Shown here one piece after another: positions 12,840-23,803 of a stretch of 64,000 bases of DNA. A model generated the notes under the pieces. That model was not told the origin of the DNA. It made no database searches and saw nothing but the letters and a program-made list of their open reading frames with translations. Source of the stretch: Combretum micranthum. Lineage: Eukaryota > Streptophyta > Magnoliopsida > Myrtales > Combretaceae. The stretch covers positions 1-64,000 of the forward strand of contig JAMXBD010000634.1 in assembly GCA_024138025.1 (NCBI GenBank). Reading direction: 5' to 3'. A program made the position numbers and the translations under genes. How positions within the stretch are numbered: the first letter of the stretch is position 1; every line of letters begins with the position of its first letter.

Positions 12840-14390
12840 TTGCTTTTAAAACAAACCAAAACCTAAAGTCTTTCAAAATTTATAAATGGTTACTAATAAG
12901 TTCTGTTTAACTTCGTTACAATCACTAATATAGGTAAGCGCACCTACCGAAGTAGAATAGAAAGTATTAAGCCGTATTCTTTAGGGATCGTTAGCATCTA
13001 CCATACTCATTCTTCATCTATTATCTAGCCAAACAAAAACTTAGAATAACATTATGAACAACAAAAAGGTAAGCTAGGTTAAAACTAAATGTATACGTTT
13101 TCAGGGCAAAGTTATAAAATAGGTTTTGTTAATGCAAGAATGAGCTTATGGTCGTTTCATCAAATCCTTATTATGTGACTTCTTAACAAACTCAAAAAGT
13201 TGTTAGTTGGGTATACTTGTACCGTCAAATTCACTAAGTTAACCTAGATCCCCATAAAGTTTAAGAATCCTTTGATTTAAAACCCATTTCATCCCTATCT
13301 TTAGGTGATTATGAGCAACTTCATTAACAGCTTAGATATATTCATATAAACAATCTCTTAATCTATTTAGTTGAAATTAGATATGAATCTACATAGTTCA
13401 CTCACAAAAACTCATGAGTTAGGCTTCGGGCTACTAATTACAAGTACTTAGTCAATATTAATTAAGATGCATTGAAATCACATGAATAACGTATTGGAGT
13501 CATATAACCTTAAGTTAAAATGATTATTTTTCCATGGAAATGAACATTAGACACAGATTCATGAGAAATAATATGAAGTAAAGATAAATACTACAGATTA
13601 AGCATGAGGTCTTGTAAAAACAAAATGTCAGTTAATATATGGTACAGTACGTTTTGTAATGCCAATGCACGTTTATTTATGGATGGCTAGCTAGAGAATC
13701 ATGAAGATATTATTTATTGACGTGGTAGATTCTTTTTAATGGATTTTGTCTATATCTTCGCCAACTTTATTTTAGGGTAGCATGTGCATGACAACAATAA
13801 CAGGGTCACTTTTCATGGCTTGGATCATAGACTCGAAGGTTGGTTGCAGTAAAAGTTGTATCTTTTTCATTAGAGGTGTGATTTAGGGTTAATCTATACC
13901 GCAGAGCTTTAGGCATTTAAGCTGTATTTTTGCATTATAAAGTGTAGTTCTCTCAGTGTAAATCACAATGCAGATCGAGGGCATAATTTGGAGCGTGGTT
14001 TAGACTTTTGCCTTGTTTTCTTGCCCTTGGTTGGGATCTTCGGTCGGTTGGAATTTAATTTCAAACACTTTTGTTGTTTTGCTCCAATGTTGATTCAAAT
14101 CACTTTATTTCTTCTTTTTATGATCTGGAGCTTAAAAAACAACATTTTCACAATAATAATTCATTCATAGAAATTCATCTATAAATGTATAAGATAAAAC
14201 ATAAATTTCTATGGATTGAATAGAGTAAAAATAACTTATCAATTTTTTATGATTTTGTATTCGACTCAAATCTTCTAGCTGATTATACCAATGCGTGGTC
14301 TACCTATATCTTAGAAAAGGTTATCCATTGAGCTCATAATCTTCTCTAAAGAGAACAGTTATAACAAATGCAACACTGCTAGTTTTTCCA
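12840..14390. other. Unidentified ~1.5-kb insertion within the LINE
   Basis: The LINE reading breaks just upstream of its RT at about 12840 and its linker resumes near 14400, so this block is foreign or strongly rearranged. It has no recognisable coding content. One segment, 12920-13000, looks like LTR or leader DNA of another element. I could not find target duplications or terminal repeats by eye, so the boundaries are approximate (about 40 bases either way). Confidence 0.45.
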
Positions 14391-14399
14391 AATTAGGCT

Positions 14400-15290
14400 G
14401 CCTATTGATGATATTACCACCTTATCTTCTAAAATTAAGATTTTGGGTTTATTTTTTCAAGCCATGGCAAAGTAAAGAAGAGTTTAGTGTTTTGATCACC
14501 TTATGCAATCCATTTTGCCCTTGCTTTTACTCCATAAAATCTCTCCATCCTAAGCACTCTATTTTGTTCATTCTCTACAAAATATAGTGCATTGAGTTTC
14601 TCTTATGAGAGACCGAGTCAAATAGGTTCCTTAAACTATGAGATTCAGTTGGGGATATGCATTTTCCTATGATCTATAAGGTTGAAAAACTCTCAATTCC
14701 ATCTCTTAAGAGTTGTTATAAATGAGGGTATTTGAGGGGGCAACATCAAAAGAATCCTTTTGCCATTGTTGATTCACAAAATCATCAAAAGAGGGGTAGT
14801 TAAACCACTTTTTTTGGCATAAAAAAAGACATGTCATTTACCTTTGCATAATATTTATCGGCCAAGCATTCAATAGAATCAAATTTATGATCTAAGTGTG
14901 TTAAATCTAAGTGCATCACTTTCAATTTAGGGAATAAGTTGAACTACTCATGATTAAACCATACTTTATCCATACAAATCTTAATCAGATTAGTTATTTG
15001 TTTATGTCTATTCAATCAAGTGAACGAGCTACCCACAAAACCAATGTCAAGCAACTCACAATCGTTCATGCAATCTGGATAACAACTAGTTCTATATTGA
15101 TATATGTAGGCTCCTTCCATTTCTTATCACTAGAAATAACTTCATTAAAGTCCCCAGTAATAGTCCATGGGGCATTAATGATTTCAGCAGTCTTCCTTAA
15201 ATTATTCTGGAAGGATAGTTGATATGAAAAAACAATACTAGGGTAAATAGAAGACACAGAGAAATATATATTATATGGCATGAACATATA
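14400..15290 (-). pseudogene. LINE endonuclease fragment and linker
   Basis: At 15066-15287 the minus strand reads NAPWTITGDFNEVISSDKK, the conserved G-D-F-N-E block of the APE-type endonuclease that nicks target DNA in plant LINEs. Downstream, near 14530, it reads FYGVKARAKWI and GDQNTKL, matching the linker W-x-x-x-G-D-x-N-T-K-F-F-H. The N-terminal half of the endonuclease is absent beyond 15290, where the sequence changes to TA-rich simple DNA. Confidence 0.8.
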
Positions 15291-16132
15291 TATAACAAAT
15301 TGATTATATATATATATATATTTATATAAACATATGATCTATTTAATTGTTACATACATATATAACACATTGATTATAAATGCATTTATATCAACATATG
15401 ATATATTTAATTGTAACATAAATATATATCATATATAATACATAAATTATGTATTTTATAATCAATAGATTACGCATACATATATTTTTGAACATATGTT
15501 ATAAATGTTATAATAATATATAACGTATAGATTATGATAGTTACACACATATAAATATGATATATGCTATATATAATTTATATTCTTATATGTTCTAAAT
15601 ATTTGTTATATATGTTATTTAATTTATATGTAGATTATGATATATATATATTATATGACATATGTTATTCGTAATTTATTTTATATATGCTATGGAAGTT
15701 ACATATATGGATATATAATCAATACAATCTATAAATATTATACATAAATTTATAGTCTAATATATGTGTATAGTCTATATTAAATATATGTTTATACATA
15801 TTTCATAATTATATATACTCTATTTGTTATATATGCAAAATTATATATAATTTACATGGTATATATGTTATTTTTATAATCTATATGTTAATATAGATTT
15901 ATATAATTGTTATATATAATTTTTATATTGGAGTATGCGCGTGCGCACACACACACACACAAAACTTATTCATTTTATGTAATAAATGAATTATAAAACA
16001 CATATATAAAAATATGGATTATGTATTTATATCCTACATATTATATTTATGTATAGCTATATCACACATACACACACGTATTATAAATATTGTAGATATA
16101 TGGATTTAGGTAAAATTAGTTACGTGCATGTT
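15291..16132. repeat. AT-rich degenerate TA/TATG block
   Basis: About 0.8 kb of imperfect TATATAATCTATATGTTATA-like words with a (CA)n run at about 15945-15961. No coding potential. Similar blocks at 16640-17580, 47790-48280 and 49900-50750 share the same word order, including a CA/TG-rich segment next to CATTTTATGTAATAAATG-like DNA. They therefore look like copies of one AT-rich dispersed repeat rather than independent microsatellites. Confidence 0.55.
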
Positions 16133-16232
16133 GCATAAATATTGTACTACACATGGTTTGGGAGGAGTGATATAAAACACTTCAAAATGATTAAGGGAAA
16201 AGTGGAATAGTGAGGAGACTAAACAATCTCAG

Positions 16233-16445
16233 TTGTCTTAAATGCACTTGTGAAAGATGAAAAAGCTATCAAGCATCAAATCCCACTAAGCAATGAACAA
16301 GTATTTGATCTTTTAAAATAGAATTTTGATAGCATTTTAGTGTTTCCATCTAATTTCTCTCATTTAAAGAAGGAAAGACTTGAGATATTTATAAAACTTG
16401 ATCATCAACATCATCCGTTGATTATGTTGACAATTGATAGCCAAG
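16233..16445 (+). pseudogene. Possible decayed exon of an unrecognised gene
   Basis: A 213-bp segment with coding-like composition within TA-rich DNA. It is preceded by an acceptor-like ACAATCTCAG and followed by an almost consensus donor, CCAAG/GTGAGT. One frame reads VVLNALVKDEKAIKHQIPLS, then NEQVFDLLK, one TAG stop, NFDSILVFPSNFSHLKKERL, EIFIKLDHQHHPLIMLTIDS. I do not recognise the protein. It could be a gene fragment carried by a transposon or a chance frame. The splice-like edges and ordinary amino-acid mix favour the former, weakly. Confidence 0.3.
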
Positions 16446-16639
16446 GTGAGTCGTTTTAGTTTTAGTGCATGAGCCATAATGAGAAATGTTATATGACAGA
16501 TAGGTTGCCCCAATGGTTTCTACTCTAAGCTTACCATGTCAAATCTCACTTAATCATTCCAATAGAGAACTAGACTTCTAAGGCCTTGTCTTTCAGCTCA
16601 AAGAGTTAAATCCAAATAAATAAAAAAAATAATAATGTC

Positions 16640-17580
16640 AAATATCATATACATTATGTGATATATATAGATTATGATATATTTAATATATATATATATA
16701 TATACACATTATATATATTTTTGTTATTATAGATATACTATATAAGTTATACATGTGCATTAATATAATCTAATAAAATTTATATTGTTATATACATGAT
16801 TTATAGGCCCGTTGGATGGCATGTTTTTCCATATGCATCTTATTTATATCTATATCTATTCTATATCTGATTAGCAAGGTTTGTTTATAAGTAAAAATAT
16901 ATGTTTTTTATCTATATCGGTTTTAGATGAATAATCTAATTGGAAATGGAAAATTGGCATTGAAAATATCTATATTTTGCAATTTAGGTAAAGTAGTGTT
17001 TGAACTTTCATTTTTTTTTATTTGTAGTGTTTCTAGTTTTACTTTTTTGGCTATATTAGTGTCTCTAAAGACACAAAAAATATAAAGAATAAAAGTTTAG
17101 AGATCAATTTGCTTGAAATATAAAGTAATGACACTTTAAATGCCTTTTTTTCCAATTGAAATAGACATGAAACAGATGTCAAACCAACGAACCAAACACA
17201 TCCTGATAGATATGTAATCTTAATATTAATATATAGTTATATAATATGTTATATATAATTTATATTTTTATCACAAGCACGGACACATACGTCATATTCA
17301 TTTCATATAATAAATGTATTATAACATACATATATATAGGATATAAAATACATGTATGTATAACCTATAAATTTTACATCTATAAATAAGTTACTTATAT
17401 ATACATACACATCTTATAAGTGTTTGCTATATATATTATGTGATATTATATATATATATATATATATCTTTGTGTTATTCATTTTATACGTACTTTATAT
17501 GTACTTTGTAAGTTATAGTATATACTTTATAATCTATATATACTGTTTATATATACATATATAGATGTCATATATAGTAA
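16640..17580. repeat. AT-rich degenerate TA block
   Basis: The same word family as 15291-16132, interrupted by about 400 bp of ordinary AT-rich DNA (16800-17220). Contains (TA)n runs near 16690 and 17450. No gene seen. Confidence 0.5.
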
Positions 17581-18338
17581 ATAAATTAATTGTACATTAC
17601 AATTAACATTATAGAAAAATACTATGATGCCGTTATTAATTTTAACATGATTGGTCCTATTGAGTATTTAACGGCTTGGATTCATACCTAATTGTAATTG
17701 CACCATTTAATTGAATGTTATTTTAATGGTTTAATTGAATGGAGTGGCGTGTTGGTGGTGTGACACTAATAGGTAGGTTTAACTATTCTCTCTATAGATG
17801 GAATAAAAAAATATTGAAATTAAATTCTCAATTCATTTTGCAAGCAAACAATATAATAAGGTGTATTTTAGTAAAAGTAATTCTATTTTCCTCTATCTTT
17901 TTTTAAGTAAATGGTCTGTTATTGTAATTTCAATTCCATCAATCGAATTATAACTTTCAACTTTTCTTTGATTTAAAAAGAAGACAATAGTAAATATATT
18001 CAAGTTGTAAAAATACTTATTTACTTTCCATCATTAGGTGAGTTCTTGTGTTTTGAGTTTTAATTGAATGAAATGAGAGTCATATTTACTAAGTTTATGA
18101 TTATTTAAACTAATATATACTAGTGGATAACACCCATGTGATGCGTGTACGAAAATAGAGCAAAAAAAAAAAAAAAAAGAGAGCTGGAACTAGCGAATAA
18201 CATATTTCCAAATGCATCATGTGTGTGTGAAAATAGGAAAAAAAAGAAGAAGAAAGAGTGAGAATGGCTATTGATTTTTTGACACGAATTAATAGGATTG
18301 ACTTAATAATAATAGATACATATATGTGTGTGTGAGAG
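17581..18338. other. Non-coding AT-rich DNA with a dispersed-repeat segment
   Basis: No frame of interest. The part 18114-18325 resembles 49645-49895. Both begin with CTAG(T/C)G-x-ATA/ATG-ACAC, pass through an A-rich GAAAGAGTGAGAATGG-like stretch, and end with TTTTTTGAC...TTAATAATAATAGATA. A 16-base A run lies near 18163. Confidence 0.4.
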
Positions 18339-18989
18339 CTAGGGTGGGTATGGTTTGATTAATCGGTTCATCACCCCCTTTTGTGAACCTAACCAAATTA
18401 GTTGGTTTTTTATTTTCTTAAACCCAAACCGTCCTGGCATTGATGATTAAATTTTTTTTTCGGTTTTTAACGATTCAATATAATGGTTCATCAAAAGTTG
18501 CATTTAACTGTTTTTTAAATTATAATTATAAAAAATTAGACCTTTTTATTTCATAATTACATTAAAAAATTGTAAATTAACAAGTCAAATAGCATAATTA
18601 CATTAAAAAAATGCAATGCAACAAATCAAATAATGATGAAACCAATAAATCAAGAACGCAAGGCTAATACTAGTTCATAAGGCTTAAAATTCAATACCAA
18701 TATTACATAAATTCAAATTTCATGTCTTCTCTATATTCCAAATTGCAACATAAGTAGTTATTGAACACTTTCTCGTATTCTCAAAATTAAATAAATGTTT
18801 TAAAAAATTAATTATATTCATATATTATTTATATTTTGAACAGGTTAATTGAAACCATTGATTTTTATTGGCTATAAACTGATACTGAAAACTGTAAAAT
18901 TAAAAATTCTAACCCTAAACTGAAATCGATGGATGAGTTAATTTTTTAATTGTTTTTTTTTTTATTTTTAGTTTTTTTGCACACCCCTA
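18339..18989. mobile_element. hAT-like MITE 1
   Basis: About 650 bp without coding content. One end reads (C)TAGGGTGGGTATGGTTTG; the other, inverted, reads TAGGGGTGTGCAAAAAAACT. This is the terminus style of plant non-autonomous hAT elements. Imperfect 8-bp flanks TGTGAGAG (18331-18338) and TATGAGAA (18990-18997) match at 6 of 8 positions, the length hAT transposase makes. The interior has GGTT/AACC-rich words near both ends, which could fold together. Confidence 0.55.
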
Positions 18990-19705
18990 TATGAGAAGGA
19001 AAGAAAGGGAGAGAGGGAGGAGGTGAAAGATAAGCCTAATTCCTTTATAAAAAAATAATTATTAGAATAAGAGTTAAAGTAAATTAATTATCAAAATAGA
19101 CTCCTAAAATCCCATCCAAAATATTCTATATATAACTCGTGTGCAGAAAATACTAGCTGCAAATTTTTTCCGTACTATTAGTGCATGTGTTACATGCCAG
19201 AAACATGATGACAAAAACTTTACATAGAACATGCACGCTATTTGTTGATTTAAAATGTAGTTTATATACACGATTTTGATGGGTTATTTTTATAATTAAT
19301 TTCAATTATTATCTATTTTAGTAAATAATTTAAAAATAGATTTGCGCGGGGTGTATGTATGTGTTTTTACCTATGAAGGAGGAAATGTATGAGGGTATGA
19401 ATTGGGATGTACCAAATTCTTAAAATATTTAAGGGTTTGTATACATATTGTTTTCATTCAATCGATGCTTTTTATGATTTTATTGAAATTTACATATTTG
19501 GTGGAAATTAATTTAACATTTGTGATTCAAATTCAGTTTTAAAATTAGTCATTGAAATTGACTTTACACATTAGTTTCGAATTTATAAAAAAGAAAAAAT
19601 CATTTTAAAAATATTATAATCATAGATTGAATCAGATTTTTGAAATTTAATCAAGAAGATTCTAACTTATCTCTATTCTCTAATAAGATCTGATTTGGTT
19701 ATAGG
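18990..19705. other. Gene-free AT-rich interval
   Basis: Purine-rich tract (GAAAGGGAGAGAGGGAGGAG) at about 18998-19030, then AT-rich DNA. I see no gene, RNA or named repeat. Confidence 0.5.
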
Positions 19706-20353
19706 TAGACATAGGCATGGGCTGGGTCGAACCGTTGACCCAACCTGAACCTTCAACAGCCGATCATGGCTCGTGGCCTGGCTCAACTCGATTATACAAC
19801 TTATGACCCGCCAACCAACCCTTTGGCTTGGCGGGTCAAAGTGGGTTCGAGACCTCGACCCATCAACTTGACAAGTAGGATAAGTCAAAATAAAAAAATA
19901 TTATAAAATTAAAAATTACAAGAAAAAATAAAAAATAAATATTTAAACTCACTTTAATGTGAATAGATAGTATTTATTATGAAATTGTCTTTTTTTTCTT
20001 CATTTGTTAAAATATGCTTTTTTGGCCTAAGTGTGTGTACTATAGAGTAACTTTTCTATTCAAGTGTGCTTTTTTCAATAAATTTTGCTTGTTTTGCATA
20101 AGTTTGTAATTTAAAATTCTCCATATGTCTATTGTATGATGATCTAATTATGTGTTTTTTTATCAATTTAATTAGAAAAATTTACGAATTTTTTTTAAAA
20201 AAATCATTCACGGATCAAAGGGCCATGAATCGACCCTAAAGCATCAATTTGAACCGGCCTAGTCCTTCATGGTCACGAGCCAAGTCCAGTTCAACCTCGG
20301 CCTGAGCCATGGCCTGAAGGTTCCGGGCCGGTTCAATTCGATGCCGACCACTA
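19706..20353. mobile_element. hAT-like MITE 2 with 8-bp target duplication
   Basis: A 648-bp block with GC-rich ends and an AT-rich middle. The left end (TAGACATAGGCATGGGCTGG, then TCGAACC) and the inverted right end (TAGTGGTCGGCATCGAATTG, then AACC) are imperfect inverted repeats. Flanks GTTATAGG (19698-19705) and GTTATAGA (20354-20361) match at 7 of 8 positions. Subterminal CCGACCC/GGGTCGG words appear in both orientations. There is no transposase, so it is non-autonomous. Confidence 0.7.
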
Positions 20354-21733
20354 GTTATAGAGTATGATTGTAAGTGTTCTTCTTTTTTTTTCCCTTTAGT
20401 TTTTCCATTTTTAATTGAAAATACATCCCTCGTATTGTTTCATGTTTTATGCTTGTTTCATGTGCATTTGTCTTTTTATATTTGAAATTGTAGACTTAAA
20501 CTTCTAAACCTTAAAAATCAAAATCTGTATTTAAAATAGCTAAATTACACATTTTTTTAAAGGTGTACATGATTTGAAAGAATGAAAACATTAAACATGC
20601 ATGAAATAATATAAAAGGTTGTATTTATAATTCAATATATATCTATATGTATGCTTAAGCACACATGTAGCCATAAACATTTGGAATTGCTTTAAATTGG
20701 TACAACAAATATTAGTACTTACATTATATATAACAAAATGCTTAAATAACTTGGCACAAAAGTAAATAATATCATAAAAAAAGTCAATATTTTATCAAAT
20801 CGACTCATATGTTATCCGGATTAATTAAAAAAAAGGGGTTAGCAGGAATATTCTTTAAATAGGATAAGAATTAAAAAAAAAATGCAATATTGCAACCAAA
20901 TCATGAAAAAGAAAAAAACTATAATTAGTTTTCTATAAGCAAAATTATTATAATTTCCTTTATTACAAAAATAGCAAATAATTTTTAATAGCAAACTAAG
21001 TATTACACCCAAATTTTGGATTATTATTCATAAGATCCTTGCAATTTTCGAGTATAGATTTTTGATAACTTAATAATTCGGTTTTATTTTAAAAGAAAAA
21101 TAATCTAATGGCCCTAAATAAATTTTTTCTTTCCATAAATCTAATTATCTTCACTTTTCTCTGCTTTTTTTAGTAAAGATTCTCGTGACATCCAGTTGCT
21201 GTGTCTCCCTTTCAACTCTTCCTCAACCCAAATATATTTTCAGATTTTTATTTGTATCGGATCTATATTAGTAACTTATCAATATCGAATCAATATCAAT
21301 TCGGTATTGATTCTATTTAGTTAATTTATGGGTAAAATTGTTAATTTTTTATCCATATCATATTTGTCTTGTATTGGTTCGGTTTGAAAACGATACAAAA
21401 ATGGTACCAAATCGACTATTGAAATAGGCCAAAAACTTAATGCTACCTTTGATTTAGTGGAAATCAGCTAAAACCAAAGAAAAATGGAGGAAACGAGATG
21501 AATCTTGTGTTTTTGATAATTTTAAATGATGGGAAAATAGGATGAAGCGAAAGTAAGTGGAGGAAAGTTGGAGCCGATTTTATTTCCATCCAAAGTGGAG
21601 ATGAAACTGGCAAAAATGAGGGGAAGTGAATAAAAATGACAAAAATACCTTTAGTAAAGTAAAAAGAATAAAGTAATGAACATTTTAATCTATTTATATT
21701 TTATTACTCTTTTTTTCTTTTTATTATACCAAT
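20354..21733. other. Gene-free AT-rich interval with a dispersed GATACAA repeat
   Basis: Ordinary AT-rich non-coding DNA. At 21245-21430 lies a copy, in inverse orientation, of a ~180-bp repeat also seen at 39165-39310 and 46915-47095, marked by words such as GATACCGATACAATAT and ATAAACTGA. Nothing else recognisable. Confidence 0.5.
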
Positions 21734-22096
21734 TGTGATACCCCTCAAATATAGATTGTGCAACTCTAATCATAGAGACGTCTTTTTAGTGTAATGACTT
21801 GGAGTTTGTCAGAACTCCAAAGTTAAGTGTGTTTTGGGCAAAGAAATCCCAGGATGGGTGATCCCTGAAAAGCGCTGGCACAAAAAGGACAAAACCATGC
21901 AGCATGTGGCAAAAGCTGACAATATCTCGATGGGTAGAGTTTCGAGTCGTTACACAATACCTCTGGTGTCCCCATTGTACCTAAGGATGTGTTGGAGGGC
22001 TAGTGTCCTTAGCATCACGATCCCTGCCTAGGGTGGCTTGAGGGTCTAGGGGTGCCCCCTCCGCTGTGATGGAGCATGGGATGGCAGGTTGTGACA
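21734..22096 (+). mobile_element. Cassandra-like 5' terminal repeat carrying 5S rRNA-derived sequence
   Basis: A 363-bp repeat starting TGTGATACCCC and ending GGTTGTGACA. A second copy begins at 38818 (TGTAATACCCC); the two align from the start to about 22015 / 39102. The middle matches the internal promoter half of plant 5S rRNA (see 21808-21878), the hallmark of Cassandra-type retrotransposons. A tRNA-Met primer-binding site follows two bases later. What comes next is not the short Cassandra interior but a gypsy leader and gag-pol, which is anomalous. Confidence 0.8.
21808..21878 (+). promoter_or_regulatory. 5S rRNA-derived segment (pol III box A / box C-like)
   Basis: CAGAACTCC, AGTTAAGTGTG and GGATGGGTGA occur in the order and spacing of 5S rRNA positions from about 45 to 100 (plant 5S has CAGAACTCCG, AGTTAAGCGTGC, GGATGGGTGACC). 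Box A has one C-to-T change, and the CTCCTGGG after box C is disrupted to TCCCTGAA. It is not a 5S gene: the 5' third and the terminal stem are missing. Confidence 0.8.
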
Positions 22097-22098
22097 AA

Positions 22099-22110
22099 TG
22101 GTATCAAAGC
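22099..22110 (+). promoter_or_regulatory. Primer-binding site (tRNA-Met type)
   Basis: TGGTATCAAAGC differs by one base from TGGTATCAGAGC, the complement of the plant initiator tRNA-Met 3' end used by many gypsy elements and by Cassandra. It begins two bases after the CA end of the 5S-bearing repeat. Confidence 0.85.
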
Positions 22111-22538
22111 AAACGTTTATCCTTTCTTTGCTTTAAACTTAACAATTTAGGATAGATCTTAGCTATGGTGAGGTAAGCGCGGAGGATCAAGGGTTTTGAC
22201 TTAAATGCTTGTATAATGGTGTGATTTGTTGAAATCTAACTAAAAAAGGACATGAAATTGAATAAATTACACTAAGATAACCTAATTAGCTTAAATTACC
22301 TAGCATATTACTCGGACTTGAACTTTAACTTCAACGTGCTAAATTTTTTTTTTACTAGGTGTGATAGGTTGTTTGATGATTGTATTGCTTTGGTGTTTCG
22401 TGAAAGTTGACTTAAATGAAATCCGACCCATTAAATTAGTTACACAAATAACTCAGACAAGTAATATGATTAGCCACTTTATTCCCTATTTTAAACCTTA
22501 TTTGCTCGATGGTAATGTTTCATATTAAACTTGTTTAG

Positions 22539-23803
22539 ATGGATAGGCCACGTAGGAATAGGCGACTAGTAACTAGAGGGGGTTCTCCACCACTAGCTCC
22601 ACCACCTCCAACTCTTGCATCAGCACCAACCCCTATTCCTCATATGCTACAGTTTCCACAGATGACTCAGTTCCCTCCTATGCATAGGTTCCATGGGGAA
22701 CTCGGCTAATATGTATGCCATGTTTAGAGATATGGTTGCAATGATGCAACATCATAGTAGATGATGTATCGATAGCAATAACAATTCATGCGGCAATATG
22801 CTCTACATTGAGCAAGACAGGGAGGTGATGAGATGCCTGCTGCTGGCCAAGGCCAAATTAGACTCCATGACTTTACAAGGATGGTCCTTGCATTTGATGG
22901 TATGGATACCGATCCGACCATAGCTGAGAGTTGGATCAAAGAATTAGAGAAAGATTTAGCTGCCTGTAAGATATCAGATGAGAGAAAGGTGAATTTAGCT
23001 GTTTATATGCTTAAGAAGGATGCTTATAATTGGTAGCATCTGACCATGGACCAGATAGAGACACCCATCACTTGGGTAAGGTTGAAGGATGCATTCTTTG
23101 TTCATTATTTTCCAACATATGTTAGAGAGCAGATGATATCAGATTAGCTCAATTTACGGCATGGTAGTAAAACAATTGAGGAATACTATGCTGAGTTTTG
23201 TAGACTCTTGAGGTTTGTTGGAGAGGGATATAATAAGAGGATGAAGGTACAAAATTTCAAAATGGACTAAATGTTGATATTCAAGGTGAGGTGAAGTTGG
23301 TCCAGCTTACTACCTTGATTGATTTGGTTACTAGGGGAAAGATTGTAGTATAAACGAGGCTTGAGTGTATGGTGTTTAAGGCTACGAAGACTACCCTACG
23401 AGACAAGAGATCTATTTCATCTACCACTTCTTCCAGTAGTCCGAGAGGGTTTGCTAAGAGTTCTACCCTACAGCAAAAGAGTAAGAGGCGGTTTCTAAGC
23501 AAGAAGGGAGGCCAGAGTTTGATAGCTAAGACTTCCACCCCTTACTCTACCTTTGAAAGGAAGTGCACTAGATGCTTTGGATCACATGATGTGTCGGATT
23601 GCAAGTGGAACCCTAGAGCCTATTTTGCATGTGGACAGGAGGGACATAGGGTTTCCGAGTGCAATAAACCTATATTGACGCCTATCTTTTGTGCCTATTG
23701 TAAGCAGAGGGGGCATCACATATCAGATTGCAAAGAGAGGTCTAAGAATGGTTTAGGAGAAGGGAATGGAAAGTCTACAGCTAAGGTGTTTGCTTTACAA
23801 TAG
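22539..23803 (+). pseudogene. gypsy gag (capsid and nucleocapsid)
   Basis: The start is ATG 22539 (MDRPRRNRRLVTRG, a basic N-terminus followed by a Pro-rich run). The capsid part carries MVLAFDGMDTDPTIAESWIK and LKDAFFVHYFP (22830-23130), typical of Retrotrans_gag. The C-terminus (23560-23760) has CxxC zinc knuckles: CAYCKQRGHHISDC is intact, while ACGQEGHRVSEC lost its first cysteine. It stops at 23803. Stops at about 23035 and 23143 and a frame change near 23260 break it. The intact version would coat element RNA in virus-like particles. Confidence 0.85.

Larger units (their letters stand above)
9934..15290 (-). mobile_element. LINE (non-LTR) retrotransposon, 5' truncated
   Basis: The minus-strand order is endonuclease (15290-15066), linker (about 14530-14400), reverse transcriptase (12830-11650), a zf-RVT-like region, and an RNase H domain (about 10600-10050). 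It ends in a run of A (T9934-T9945 on the plus strand) preceded by GAATGCTTTATTCCTAC, a tail style common in plant LINEs. It is inserted just upstream of the copia gag. The 5' end is lost inside the endonuclease domain at about 15290, as expected of incomplete target-primed reverse transcription. A foreign block (about 12840-14390) interrupts it. Numerous stops are present. Confidence 0.85.

Noticed and set aside
15945..15965. CA repeat as a regulatory or Z-DNA element
   Set aside because: Short, and part of the AT-rich repeat family that has the same CA/TG run in other copies; no evidence of function.
21808..21878. Genuine 5S rRNA gene
   Set aside because: Only the part of 5S from about position 45 onward is present, the terminal stem is absent, and it lies inside a repeated LTR with a primer-binding site. 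It is retroelement-derived.
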